From NCBI RefSeq assembly GCF_016937655.1, contig NZ_JAFHKL010000008.1, positions 62,001 through 126,000 of the forward strand: a stretch of 64,000 nt of DNA. Reading direction: 5' to 3'. The notes beneath the pieces were generated by a model, which ran no database searches, had not been told where the DNA came from, and was given only the letters and a program-made list of their open reading frames with translations. The stretch's first letter is position 1; each line of letters opens with the position of its first letter. The position numbers were made by a program, and so were the translations under genes. This DNA comes from Chromobacterium alkanivorans. GTDB lineage: Bacteria; Pseudomonadota; Gammaproteobacteria; Burkholderiales; Chromobacteriaceae. This document shows, one piece after another, positions 25,678-34,649 of this stretch.

Positions 25678-25890
25678 GATGATTATCCTGATTGTCCGAG
25701 ACCGAAACAGGCTACGCCTGCCCGGCCGGCGCGCGCACGGGCTGTTGCATGGCGGCTTGACCGGGATCAAGCCGGCGGCCGCCGGCGATGCTACAGCGCG
25801 ATGACGCTGTGGAATAGTCGGTTTCAATATATGCTGACGGCACATTTTGGCTGCAAGCCGGCCAAGATTCAAATCAAAGGGGAAAGCAGA

Positions 25891-27756
25891 ATGAAGACAG
25901 CCATCATCCGTTTGACCGCCGCCGCGCTGCTGTCCGGCGCCGCGTCCGCCGCGGACATTCCCATGCGCGATTTTTTCCGCAATCCGGAGAAAAGCGGTTT
26001 TTCGATCTCGCCGGACGGCATGAGCGTCGCCTACCTGGCGCCGTGGGAGGCGCGGCGCAATATCGTGGTGCGCCGGCCGGGCCAGCCGGAGCGGCGCGTC
26101 ACCGCGGTGAAGGACCGCGATCTGGCCGGCTATTTCTGGAAGGGCAATCAGCGGCTGGTGTATCTCAAGGACAGCGGCGGGGATGAGAATTTCCACTTGT
26201 TCGCCGTGGACCTGGCCAGCGGCGACAGCCGCGATCTGACGCCGTTTCCCGGCGTGCGCGCCGAGATCGTCGACGAGTTGATAGACCGCGACGACGAAGT
26301 GCTGGTGGGGCTGAACAAGCGCAATCCGGAGTTGTTCGACGTCTACCGGCTCAATCTGAAAACCGGGGAGCTGAAGCTGGAGGCGGAAAACCCCGGCAAG
26401 GTGGTGAGTTGGGACACCGATCACGACGGCAATGTCCGCATCGCCGTCACCTCGGACGGGGTCAACCGCAGCGTGTTGTACCGCGACGAAGCGGGCGGGC
26501 CGTTCCGTCCGCTGATGACCACCTCCTTTCGCGACAGCTTCAATCCGCTGTTCTTCACTTTCGACAATCAGCGTTTCTACGCCGCCAGCAATCTGGGGCG
26601 GGACAAGAGCGCCATCGTCGAGTTCGATCCCAAAACCGGCAAGGAAGCGCGTCAGATTTACCGCCGCGACGACGTGGACGTGCGCAGCCTGGCATTTTCC
26701 CACAAGCGCAAGGTGATCACCTGCGCCCGTTTCGAGACCGACAAACCGGGCCGGCGATGCTTCGACGAGAAGAGTGCGGCCTTGCTGGCCAAGCTGGAGG
26801 CGCGCTTCCCCGGCTACCAGGTGGATATCCAGTCCGCCGACCGCGATGAAAACCGCTTCGTGGTGGCGGTGTGGAACGACAGGACCCGTGGCCGCAGTTA
26901 TTGGTACGACGAGGCCGAGGACAAGCTGGAGCTGCTGGCCGAGATCGCGCCCTGGCTGAAAGAGAGCGAGATGGCGGCGATGCGGCCGGTGCAGTACCGC
27001 AGCCGCGACGGCTTGTTGATCAACGGCTATCTGACCCTGCCCAAGGGCAAGGAGAACGCCAAGGGCCTGCCGGTGATCGTCAATCCGCACGGCGGCCCGT
27101 GGGCGCGCGACAGCTGGCGCTTCAACCCGGAGGTGCAGTTCTTCGCCAGCCGCGGCTGGGCGGTGCTGCAGATGAACTTCCGCGGTTCCACCGGCTATGG
27201 CCGCGATTTCTGGCAGGCCTCGTTCAAGCAATGGGGCGGCGCCATGCAGGACGATGTCAGCGACGGCGTGCAGTGGCTGATCAAGCAGGGGGTGGCCGAT
27301 CCCAAGCGCGTCTGCATCTACGGCGGCAGCTACGGCGGCTACGCCACGCTGGCCGGCATCACCAAGACGCCGGAGCTGTACCGCTGCGCGGTGGACTACG
27401 TGGGCGTGTCCAATCTGTTCACCTTCATGACCACCATTCCGCCGTACTGGAAGCCGATGCTGGACATGATGTACGAAATGGTGGGCGACCCGGTCAAGGA
27501 CAAGGCGATGATGCGCGAGCGCTCGCCGGTGTTCCAGGTGGACCGCATCCAGGCGCCCCTGCTGGTGTTGCAGGGGGCCAAGGATCCGCGGGTCAACATC
27601 GACGAATCCAACCAGATCGTCAACGCTTTGAAACAACGCGGCGTGGAGGTGGAATACATGGTCAAGGACAACGAGGGCCACGGCTTCCACAACGAGGAAA
27701 ACCGCTTCGACGCCTACGGCGCGATGGAGCGCTTCTTCCGCAAGCATCTGGATTGA
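25891..27756 (+). CDS. Exported S9 family peptidase (prolyl oligopeptidase/acylaminoacyl-peptidase type)
   Basis: A 621-aa serine peptidase with a signal peptide of about 20 residues (LLSGAASA then ADIP). An N-terminal beta-propeller-like region runs to about residue 370. The alpha/beta-hydrolase catalytic domain has Ser480 (YGGSYGGYA), an Asp near 563 (GAKDPRVNIDES) and His597 (DNEGHGFHN). The block NPHGGPWARDSW supplies the oxyanion region. A Shine-Dalgarno AAAGGGGAAAG precedes the ATG at 25891. The protein ends with EENRFDAYGAMERFFRKHLD, as in bacterial S9C relatives. Confidence 0.9.
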   Translation: MKTAIIRLTAAALLSGAASAADIPMRDFFRNPEKSGFSISPDGMSVAYLAPWEARRNIVVRRPGQPERRVTAVKDRDLAGYFWKGNQRLVYLKDSGGDENFHLFAVDLASGDSRDLTPFPGVRAEIVDELIDRDDEVLVGLNKRNPELFDVYRLNLKTGELKLEAENPGKVVSWDTDHDGNVRIAVTSDGVNRSVLYRDEAGGPFRPLMTTSFRDSFNPLFFTFDNQRFYAASNLGRDKSAIVEFDPKTGKEARQIYRRDDVDVRSLAFSHKRKVITCARFETDKPGRRCFDEKSAALLAKLEARFPGYQVDIQSADRDENRFVVAVWNDRTRGRSYWYDEAEDKLELLAEIAPWLKESEMAAMRPVQYRSRDGLLINGYLTLPKGKENAKGLPVIVNPHGGPWARDSWRFNPEVQFFASRGWAVLQMNFRGSTGYGRDFWQASFKQWGGAMQDDVSDGVQWLIKQGVADPKRVCIYGGSYGGYATLAGITKTPELYRCAVDYVGVSNLFTFMTTIPPYWKPMLDMMYEMVGDPVKDKAMMRERSPVFQVDRIQAPLLVLQGAKDPRVNIDESNQIVNALKQRGVEVEYMVKDNEGHGFHNEENRFDAYGAMERFFRKHLD

Positions 27757-27845
27757 GCCGGTCCGGCGGAACCGCCCTCGCCGCAAGGCCGGGGCGGTTT
27801 TTCACGCTTCCGGCTCGGGGCCGGTTTACGCTGGCAAACCGGTAC

Positions 27846-28532
27846 TCAGCCGGCCGGCAGACTCCAGCGCCTGTCGCTCCAGCGGCCCAGCCACTGCAGG
27901 CCGCCGCAGACCAGGAAATAAGCCAGCGCGATGAAGGCGAAGATTTCCAGCGGATAGACCTGTTCGCGGTTATTGACCTGGGTGGCGACGAAGGTGAACT
28001 CGGCCACGCCCACCACATAGGCCAGCGAGCTGTCCTTGATCAGGGTGATCCACTGATTGACGAAGGAGGGCAGCATCATGCGCAGCGCCTGCGGTAGCAC
28101 GATCAGCCGCAGCGTCTGCCAGCGGTCCAGGCCCAGCGACAGCCCGGCCGCCCACTGGCCCGGGCCGATGGCGGCGATGCCGGCCTGCACCGACTGGCTC
28201 AGATAGGCGGCGTTGATCAGCGCCAGCGCCAGCACCACGGTGAGCACGCCGGGGATGTCCACGCCGAACAGGATGGGCAGCAGGAAATAGCACCAGAAGA
28301 TCAGCATCAGCACCGGGACGGCGCGCAGCAGCGCCACCAGCGCGGCCAGCGCGCGGCGCGGGCCGGGCCCGCCCATGACCAGGGCGACGCCGCCGGCCAG
28401 GCCCAGCAGGCTGGCCAGCGCGCCGGCGGCGGCGCTGATGGCCAGGGTCAGCAGCAGGCCGCCGGGTTCGCCGTTGGCCAGATTGCCCCACAGCAGATAA
28501 TCGAGATTGTCCTGAATCACCGGCGGCATCAT
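27846..28532 (-). CDS. Polar amino acid ABC transporter permease (second)
   Basis: A 228-aa inner-membrane protein of the HisM/GltK family with about five membrane segments. The cytoplasmic EAA loop that contacts the ATPase is seen as AAGLSLGLDRWQTLRLIVLPQALRMMLPSF. The ATG overlaps the stop of the first permease gene by an ATGA, so the two are translationally coupled and probably form a heterodimer. Confidence 0.88.
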   Translation of the reverse strand: MMPPVIQDNLDYLLWGNLANGEPGGLLLTLAISAAAGALASLLGLAGGVALVMGGPGPRRALAALVALLRAVPVLMLIFWCYFLLPILFGVDIPGVLTVVLALALINAAYLSQSVQAGIAAIGPGQWAAGLSLGLDRWQTLRLIVLPQALRMMLPSFVNQWITLIKDSSLAYVVGVAEFTFVATQVNNREQVYPLEIFAFIALAYFLVCGGLQWLGRWSDRRWSLPAG

Positions 28533-29269
28533 CGCGGCGCCCTCCATGCCGGCTCGCCGCGCTGGCTCAGCGCCTGGGTCAGCAACACCAGCAGCAGATA
28601 GGCGACGGTGGCGACGGCGAAGGCCTGGAAGGCGAGCAGGGTTTCGGTTTCCACCTGGCGCGAGGTATAGGACAGCTCGGCCACGCCTATGGCCATCGCC
28701 AGCGAAGTGTTCTTCACCACCGCGGTGTACTGGCCGACCAAGGGCCGGCGCGCCAGCGCCCAGGCCTGCGGCAGCACCACCCAGCGGAATTCCTGCCAGC
28801 CGTTCATGCCTAGCGCGCGCGCCGCCTGGCGCTGGCCGGCGGCGACGCCGCGCAGCCCGGCCTGCAGTTCGCCGCAGATGAAGCTGGCGCTGTACAGGGT
28901 CAGGCCCACCAGCGCGGCCAGGAATTCGAAGGACGGCCACGGCAGCGCCAGGCCGCCCGGCAAGGGCAGGCTGCGCGGGGTATTCAGCCACAGCATGGCG
29001 GTTTCCGGCAGCAGGCCGGCCACGCCGAAATACCACAGCAGCAGCTGTACCATCAGCGGGGTGTTGCGGTGCAGGCTGACCCAGAAGCCGGCGCCATGGC
29101 TCAGCGCGCGCCAGCGCGATTCCAGCGCCGCGGTCAGCAGCATGCCGAGCACGGTGGCGGCGGCGCAGACCAGCAGGGCCAGCCAGCCGGTGAGCAGCGC
29201 GCCCTTGAGCAGCCAGCCCAGATAATGAGGCTCCAGCCAGTGGTGGCCGAGCCAGGATGGGGGATTCAT
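28529..29269 (-). CDS. Polar amino acid ABC transporter permease (first)
   Basis: A 246-aa GltJ/HisQ-type permease. The N-terminal SLHRNTPLMVQLLLWYF block is diagnostic for glutamate/aspartate/neutral amino acid permeases. The EAA loop AARALGMNGWQEFRWVVLPQA is intact. It follows the binding-protein gene after 118 bp that contain a palindrome. No ATP-binding subunit gene is found in this cluster; the subunit may be shared or encoded elsewhere. Confidence 0.88.
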   Translation of the reverse strand: MNPPSWLGHHWLEPHYLGWLLKGALLTGWLALLVCAAATVLGMLLTAALESRWRALSHGAGFWVSLHRNTPLMVQLLLWYFGVAGLLPETAMLWLNTPRSLPLPGGLALPWPSFEFLAALVGLTLYSASFICGELQAGLRGVAAGQRQAARALGMNGWQEFRWVVLPQAWALARRPLVGQYTAVVKNTSLAMAIGVAELSYTSRQVETETLLAFQAFAVATVAYLLLVLLTQALSQRGEPAWRAPR

Positions 29270-29335
29270 TGCTTGCAGTCCTGTATTGCCAGAGCGGACC
29301 GCCGTTCAGCGCCGGCGGCGCCTAAAACGGCGAAA

Positions 29336-29355
29336 CCGCCGGGCATGCCCGGCGG
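29336..29355 (-). terminator. 20-bp palindrome between binding protein and permease genes
   Basis: CCGCCGGGCATGCCCGGCGG is a perfect palindrome on the transcript between the solute-binding-protein gene and the permeases. It lacks a U tract in either direction, and probably acts as an RNA stabiliser or partial attenuator that keeps binding protein in excess. Confidence 0.5.
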
Positions 29356-29387
29356 CTGAATGAGGGAAGCGAGACGCTCTTTATAAC

Positions 29388-30191
29388 TTAGCTGGCTTCG
29401 CCGATCTTGAAGTCCCTGGGCAGCGGCGCCTTGGTGGCCGGGCCGAACCACTGATTGTAGATCTTGGCGGCCTGGCCGGATTTTTCCAGTTCCAGCAGGC
29501 TGTCGTTGACCGCCTTCAGCAGGCGCGCTTCGCCCTTGGGCAGACCGATGGCCTGGTATTCGCGGGTCAGGGTGAAGGGCGCCAGTTCAAACTTGGCCTT
29601 GTCCGGCGAGTTGGCCAGCAGCGCGGCCAGCTTGGAGCCGTCCTGGCTGATGGCCTGGACATTGCCGTTGCGCAGCGCGGTGAAGGCCAGCGGGGTGTCG
29701 TCGTAAGCCACCACGGTGGTCTTCGGGTATTTGTCGCGCAGGTTCACTTCCTGGGTGGTGCCCTTGTCCACGCCCACGCGCAGGCCGGCCAGCTGCTCCG
29801 GCTTTTGCAAGGAGCCTTTGCGGGCGATGAACTGCTGGCCGGAGGCGAAGTAGGGCAGGCTGAACGCCACTTGCTTCTTGCGCTCGTCGGTGACGGTGAA
29901 GTTGGCGGCCACCAGGTCGGCCTTGCCGGACACCAAGAGCGGTACGCGGTTGGCCGGATTGGTGGGGATCAGGCTGAGCTTGACGCCCAGCTTCTTGGCG
30001 ATGTGCTGGGCCACGTCCACGTCCAGGCCGGAAATCTGGCGGGTCTTGGCGTCGAGGAAGCCGAAGGGCGGGTTGCTGTCGAAGGCGGCGACGCGCAGCA
30101 CGCCGGCTTTCTTGATGTCGTCCAGACGGTCGGCCCAGGCGGCGCCGGCGGCGGTGCTCAAGGCGATGGCCAATGCGATGGCGTGTTTCAT
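29388..30191 (-). CDS. Amino acid ABC transporter substrate-binding protein
   Basis: A 267-aa periplasmic protein of the family-3 (polar amino acid) binding proteins. The signal peptide is about residues 1-20 (STAAGAAWA then DRLDD). Typical blocks are GVLRVAAFDSNPPFGFLD, the family-3 signature GLDVDVAQHIAKKLG, the ligand-site region KADLVAANFTVTDERKKQVAFSLPY, and LRVGVDKGTTQE. It is the promoter-proximal gene of the cluster. The AT-rich stretch at 30330-30400 upstream probably holds the promoter. Confidence 0.92.
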   Translation of the reverse strand: MKHAIALAIALSTAAGAAWADRLDDIKKAGVLRVAAFDSNPPFGFLDAKTRQISGLDVDVAQHIAKKLGVKLSLIPTNPANRVPLLVSGKADLVAANFTVTDERKKQVAFSLPYFASGQQFIARKGSLQKPEQLAGLRVGVDKGTTQEVNLRDKYPKTTVVAYDDTPLAFTALRNGNVQAISQDGSKLAALLANSPDKAKFELAPFTLTREYQAIGLPKGEARLLKAVNDSLLELEKSGQAAKIYNQWFGPATKAPLPRDFKIGEAS

Positions 30192-30638
30192 GATGATGCC
30201 CCTTGTCTGAGACGCGCCGCGGGTTTCGTTCGCGCCGGCTGGCGGCGCGTTTTCAGAAGATGCCGGCGCATCGTGATTCCGAGAAATTTCCTGCCATGGA
30301 TAAGCCCATGACATGCGATGGGATGATGCTAAGGCATCCGGCAAATTCTTGGAAATTATTAAAAATTAGTCTTATATATTAATTTGTTTTGATGGTGTGA
30401 TTTTCATCATCGGAACAATGCCTTGTCCGCATTGAGGCCGCGGCGGCGGCGGGCCGGTATTTTTGTTCGAGGTAGGATTGCCAAACAATTTCCTTTGCCG
30501 CGCTTTTCTGCAATCGGCATAATCGTGGTTTCCGTGCGTTTCCCTTGGTGGGCGCGCCGGCTGATTTACAACTTTTCTTGACGACTGTGATGACTGGCGT
30601 GCCAGCGCGCCGGACGGATCGGACGAGCCAAAGCCGAA
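30192..30638. other. 447-bp divergent intergenic region
   Basis: Separates the amino acid transporter (minus) from the lipid operon (plus). It has an AT-rich patch at about 30340-30400 and a short dyad GATG...CATC around 30390-30412. A TTGACG (about 30578) upstream of the CDP-alcohol phosphotransferase gene could be a -35 box, but no convincing -10 partner was found. I see no gene. Confidence 0.4.
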
Positions 30639-31247
30639 ATGCCCAGCATCTATCAACTCAAATCCCGCTTTCAGGACCTGCTGCGCCCCTTGCTGCGCGG
30701 CCTGGTCGCCGTAGGCGTCACCGCCAACCACGTCACGCTCGGCGCCATGCTGGCCTCCGTCGCCTACGGCGGCTGGCTGGCCTGCCAGCCGGGACGGGCG
30801 CTGCCCTGGCTGCTGTTGCCGCTCTTCCTGTTCCTGCGCATGGCCTTGAACGCCATTGACGGCATGCTGGCGCGCGAGCACGGCCAGAAGTCTAGGTTGG
30901 GCGGCATCCTCAACGAGGTGGGCGACGTGGTGTCCGACGCCGCGCTCTATCTGCCCTTCGCCCTGCTGCTGGCGCAGCCGGCCTGGGCGGTGCTGGCGGT
31001 GGCGCTGGCCTTGCTGACCGAGTTCGTCGGCGTGCTGGGGCCCAGCCTGGGCGCGACGCGGCGCTACGACGGCCCGATGGGCAAGAGCGACCGCGCCTTT
31101 GTGTACGGCGCCTACGCGTTGCTGCTGAGCCTGTGGCCGCAGGCGGCGGCCTGGGGCGGCTGGGTGTTTGGACTGAGCGCCGCCTTGATGGCGCTGACCT
31201 GCGTCAACCGGGCGCGGGCCATTTTGAAAGAGGGCGAGCATGTTTAA
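30639..31247 (+). CDS. CDP-alcohol phosphatidyltransferase family protein (YnbA-like)
   Basis: A 202-aa inner-membrane enzyme, with about five to six membrane segments, expected to transfer a phosphatidyl group from CDP-diacylglycerol to an alcohol. The family motif D-x2-D-G-x2-A-R...G-x3-D-x3-D is present, here with Asn-Ala-Ile-Asp: NAIDGMLAREHGQKSRLGGILNEVGDVVSDA (about 70-100). In the canonical motif the first Asp is four residues before DG; here that position is Asn, which should be examined. It is the first gene of a six-gene operon and overlaps the next by 8 nt. E. coli ynbA heads a similar cluster. Confidence 0.85.
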   Translation: MPSIYQLKSRFQDLLRPLLRGLVAVGVTANHVTLGAMLASVAYGGWLACQPGRALPWLLLPLFLFLRMALNAIDGMLAREHGQKSRLGGILNEVGDVVSDAALYLPFALLLAQPAWAVLAVALALLTEFVGVLGPSLGATRRYDGPMGKSDRAFVYGAYALLLSLWPQAAAWGGWVFGLSAALMALTCVNRARAILKEGEHV

Positions 31248-32187
31248 ACCGCTGTTGCCGCAGGCATTGATCTGGGCGCTGGGCGCCGTATTCGCGTTGC
31301 TGGTGATCGCCAGCGTCGCCGTCCGCGTGCTGGAAAGCCGCTCGCCGCAGAAGAACTGGCTGGAATTGAAGCTGCGCATCCGCACCTGGTGGTGGATCGT
31401 CGCCTGCTTCTCCTTGACCCTGTTGGGCAATGTGCCGCTGGCCTTGGTGGTGTTCGCGCTGATCAGCTTCCTGGCGCTGAAGGAATATCTGACGCTGTGC
31501 GCCACCCGCACCGCCGACCACGTGGTGCTGTTCTGGGCCTATCTGAGCATCCCGCTGCAGTATTACTGGCTGGGCGTCCACTGGTACGGCATGTTCATCA
31601 TCTTCATCCCGGTCTACATCTTTCTGTTCCTGCCGATGCGCATGGTGCTGATCGGCGAGACCCAGGGCTTCCTCAAGGCCGCCGCCTCGCTGCAATGGGG
31701 GCTGATGATCTGCGTGTTCTGCCTGAGCCATATGGCGGCGGTGCTGACCCTGCCGCAGCTGACCCATATCGGCGAGCCGGCCCAGGGCGCGATGCTGCTG
31801 TTCTACCTGGTGGCGCTGACCCAGCTCAACGATGTGGCGCAATACCTGTGGGGCAAGGCCTTCGGCCGGCGCAAGGTGGCGCCCAAGGTGTCGCCCAACA
31901 AGACGCTGGAAGGCTTCCTCGGCGGCGCGCTGACCACCTGCCTGCTGGGCTGGCTGCTGGGGCCGCTGCTGACGCCGTTCTCGCCGCTGCACGCGGCGCT
32001 GGCCGGCCTGCTGATCGGGGTGATGGGCTTTATCGGCGACATCGTGATTTCCGCGGTGAAGCGCGACATCGGGGTCAAGGACTCCGGCCGCCTGCTGCCC
32101 GGCCACGGCGGGGTGCTGGACCGGCTGGATTCGCTGACCTATACCGCGCCGCTGTTCTTCCACTATGTCCACTATTTGTACTTCTGA
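31240..32187 (+). CDS. Phosphatidate cytidylyltransferase, CdsA family (YnbB-like)
   Basis: A 315-aa polytopic inner-membrane protein, about eight membrane segments, that makes CDP-diacylglycerol from phosphatidate and CTP. The CdsA signature near the C-terminus is visible as KRDIGVKDSGRLLPGHGGVLDRLDSL (about 272-297), with the upstream GKAFGRRKVAPKVSPNKTLEGFLGG segment. It is coupled to the upstream gene by an 8-nt overlap. In a bacterium that must also have a housekeeping cdsA, this is presumably a dedicated paralogue feeding the YnbA-like enzyme. Confidence 0.9.
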   Translation: MFKPLLPQALIWALGAVFALLVIASVAVRVLESRSPQKNWLELKLRIRTWWWIVACFSLTLLGNVPLALVVFALISFLALKEYLTLCATRTADHVVLFWAYLSIPLQYYWLGVHWYGMFIIFIPVYIFLFLPMRMVLIGETQGFLKAAASLQWGLMICVFCLSHMAAVLTLPQLTHIGEPAQGAMLLFYLVALTQLNDVAQYLWGKAFGRRKVAPKVSPNKTLEGFLGGALTTCLLGWLLGPLLTPFSPLHAALAGLLIGVMGFIGDIVISAVKRDIGVKDSGRLLPGHGGVLDRLDSLTYTAPLFFHYVHYLYF

Positions 32188-32191
32188 GCCG

Positions 32192-32848
32192 ATGATGAGC
32201 CGATTGCTGCGCATTCTGTTCGTATTGCTGCTGGCCCGGCCGGTGGTGCGTTTGTGGTTGGGGGTGACGGTGCGCCACCAGGAGCGGCTGCCGCTGCGCG
32301 GCCCGGCCATCGTGGTGGCCAACCACAACAGCCATCTGGACATCCTGGCCTTGTACAGCCTGTTCCCGCTGGGCCGCATCCCCGAGGTGCAGCCGGCGGC
32401 GGCGGCTGATTATTTCCTGAAAAACCGCCTGTTCGCCTGGTTCGCCACCCAGGTGGTGGGCATCATCCCGGTGGTGCGCGGCGGCGTGGCCAAGGGCATG
32501 GACCCGCTGGAAGGCTGCCGCGACGCGCTGCGCCAGGGGCGCATCCTGATCCTGTTCCCGGAAGGTTCGCGCGGCGAGCCCGAGGTGCTGTCCGAGATCA
32601 AATCCGGCATCTGGTATCTGAGCCGCGATTTCCCGGACGTGCCGGTGGTGCCGGTCTATCTGCACGGCCTGGGCCGGGCGATGGGGCGCGGCCAATGGCT
32701 GCCGGTGCCCTTCTTCGTCGACATCGCCATCGGCCGGCCGCTGCAGTGGCTGGAAGAGAAAACCGCTTTCCGCGAGCGCGTCCGCGAATCGCTATTGCAC
32801 TTGAAGCAAAAAACGCTGCCCGCCGCGCCGGCGGAGCAGGAGGCTTGA
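32192..32848 (+). CDS. 1-acyl-sn-glycerol-3-phosphate acyltransferase (PlsC-like)
   Basis: A 218-aa membrane-associated acyltransferase. The catalytic NHxxxxD motif is seen as VANHNSHLDI (about 48-57), and the second-substrate block as FPEGSRGEPEVLSEIKSGIWYL (about 125-146). An N-terminal hydrophobic helix is present. The start is one of two adjacent ATGs (32192 or 32195), 5 bp after the CdsA-like stop. This gene has no counterpart in E. coli ynbABCD. It would supply phosphatidate for the preceding enzyme. Confidence 0.88.
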   Translation: MMSRLLRILFVLLLARPVVRLWLGVTVRHQERLPLRGPAIVVANHNSHLDILALYSLFPLGRIPEVQPAAAADYFLKNRLFAWFATQVVGIIPVVRGGVAKGMDPLEGCRDALRQGRILILFPEGSRGEPEVLSEIKSGIWYLSRDFPDVPVVPVYLHGLGRAMGRGQWLPVPFFVDIAIGRPLQWLEEKTAFRERVRESLLHLKQKTLPAAPAEQEA

Positions 32849-32861
32849 AAGGAGCCCAGGC

Positions 32862-34649
32862 ATGCGCCAAGCCGAAGAATCGCAGTTTGTCAGCTTTGAT
32901 GGTCAAACCCTGTTTTATCGGCATTGGCCGGCGCTGACCACCGGGCCGCGGCCGCGCGCCATCGTGCTGCTGCACCGCGGCCACGAGCATTCCGGCCGCC
33001 TGCAACACCTGGTGGACGAGTTGCAATTGACGGACACGCCGATGTTCGCCTGGGACGCGCGCGGCCACGGCCGCAACGAGGGGCCGCGCGGCTACAGCCC
33101 CAGCCTGGGCGCCACGGTGCGCGATCTGGACTGCTTCGTCCGCCACCTGTGCCAGCGCCACGGCCTGGCGATGGAGGAGATCGTGGTGATCGCCCAGAGC
33201 GTGGGCGCGGTGCTGGCGGCCGCCTGGGCGCACGACTACGCGCCGCGCGTGCGCGCGCTGGTGCTGGCCTCGCCGGCCTTCAAGGTCAAGCTCTACGTGC
33301 CCTTCGCCCGGCCCGGCCTCAGGCTGATGCAGCGGCTGCGCGGCAACTTCTTCGTCAACTCCTACGTCAAGGCGCGCTTCCTGACCCATGATCCGGAGCG
33401 CATTGCGTCTTACAACAGCGACCCGCTGATCACTCGGCCGATTTCCTCCAACATCCTGCTGGCGCTGTACGACACCGCCGAACGCATCGTCGCCGACGCC
33501 GGCGCCATCACCTTGCCGACCCAGTTGCTGATGTCGGGCGCGGATTTCGTCGTGCATCAGGGACCGCAGCGCGAATTCTTCCAGAAGCTGGGCAGCCCCC
33601 TGAAGGAAATGCACGTGCTGCCGGGCTTTTATCACGACACCCTGGGCGAGCGCGACCGCGCGCCGGCGCTGGACAAGATCCGCGCCTTCATCCAGCGGGT
33701 GGAGGCGGGCGCGCCGGCGGTGGACCTGAGCCGCGCCGACGCCGCCGGCTACACCGCGCTGGAATACCAGCAGCTGCAGCAGCCGCGTTCCTGGCTGTCG
33801 CCGCTGCGCTGGCAGTTCGCGCTGACCCGGCTGAGCCTGGCCACGCTGGGCCGCCTGTCCGCGGGCATCCGTCTGGGTTGGCGCACCGGCTTCGATTCCG
33901 GCAGCACCCTGGATTATGTTTACCGCAACCAGGCGTCCGGCCTGACGCCGCTGGGCCGGCTGGGCGATCGCGCCTACCTGGACAGCGTGGGCTGGAAGGG
34001 CATACGCCAGCGCAAGCTGAACCTGGAGGAGCTGATCGCCGCGGCGATGGGCCGCCTGCGCGCCGACGGCCAGCCGCTGCGGCTGCTGGACATCGCCGCC
34101 GGCCATGGCCGCTACATCCTGGACGCCGTTGCCGGCCAGCCGGTGGAGCACGTGCAGCTGCGCGATTACAGCGACATCAACGTCGGCGCCGGCCGCCGCC
34201 TGATCGCTGAACGCGGGCTGGACGCGGTGGCGCGTTTCGACCAGGGCAACGCCTTCGACCGCGCCGGCCTGGCCGCATTGCAGCCGGCGCCGACGCTGGC
34301 GGTGGTGTCCGGCCTCTATGAGCTGTTCCCCGAAAACGAACCGATTCGCCAGTCGCTGGCCGGCCTGGCCGAGGCGGTGCCGCCCGGCGGCTATCTGGTT
34401 TACACCAACCAGCCCTGGCACCCGCAGCTGGAACTGATCGCGCGCACCTTGAGCAGCCATCGCGGCGGCGCCGACTGGATCATGCGCCGCCGCACCCAGC
34501 AGGAGATGGACCAACTGGTGGCCGACGCCGGCTTCGAGAAGCTGGAGCAGCGCATCGACGAGTGGGGCATCTTCAGCGTCAGCCTGGCGCGCCGCCGCGT
34601 TGCCGCCGCAGCGGAACGGCCGCAGCCGCTGGCCGAGGCCGAGGCGTGA
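32862..34649 (+). CDS. Bifunctional alpha/beta hydrolase - class I SAM methyltransferase (YnbC-like)
   Basis: A 595-aa two-domain protein. The N-terminal alpha/beta hydrolase (about 1-285) resembles monoacylglycerol lipase or lysophospholipase: oxyanion region LLHRGHEHSGR, DARGHGRNEGPRG, nucleophile Ser113 in IAQSVGAV, and a late His in GFYHDTLGERD. The C-terminal methyltransferase (about 330-595) has SAM motif I LLDIAAGHGRYIL (about 407-419) and the later PPGGYLVYTNQPWHPQ. The same fusion is found in E. coli YnbC. The combination suggests de-acylation and methylation of a lipid or headgroup; the substrate is unknown. Confidence 0.87.
   Translation: MRQAEESQFVSFDGQTLFYRHWPALTTGPRPRAIVLLHRGHEHSGRLQHLVDELQLTDTPMFAWDARGHGRNEGPRGYSPSLGATVRDLDCFVRHLCQRHGLAMEEIVVIAQSVGAVLAAAWAHDYAPRVRALVLASPAFKVKLYVPFARPGLRLMQRLRGNFFVNSYVKARFLTHDPERIASYNSDPLITRPISSNILLALYDTAERIVADAGAITLPTQLLMSGADFVVHQGPQREFFQKLGSPLKEMHVLPGFYHDTLGERDRAPALDKIRAFIQRVEAGAPAVDLSRADAAGYTALEYQQLQQPRSWLSPLRWQFALTRLSLATLGRLSAGIRLGWRTGFDSGSTLDYVYRNQASGLTPLGRLGDRAYLDSVGWKGIRQRKLNLEELIAAAMGRLRADGQPLRLLDIAAGHGRYILDAVAGQPVEHVQLRDYSDINVGAGRRLIAERGLDAVARFDQGNAFDRAGLAALQPAPTLAVVSGLYELFPENEPIRQSLAGLAEAVPPGGYLVYTNQPWHPQLELIARTLSSHRGGADWIMRRRTQQEMDQLVADAGFEKLEQRIDEWGIFSVSLARRRVAAAAERPQPLAEAEA

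Noticed and set aside
23785-27786. A 1333-codon open frame on the minus strand spanning the M14 gene and the whole S9 gene
   Set aside because: Its upstream half is antisense to the S9 peptidase and has the composition of a GC-rich codon-position artefact. The real gene begins with a signal peptide at 25677.
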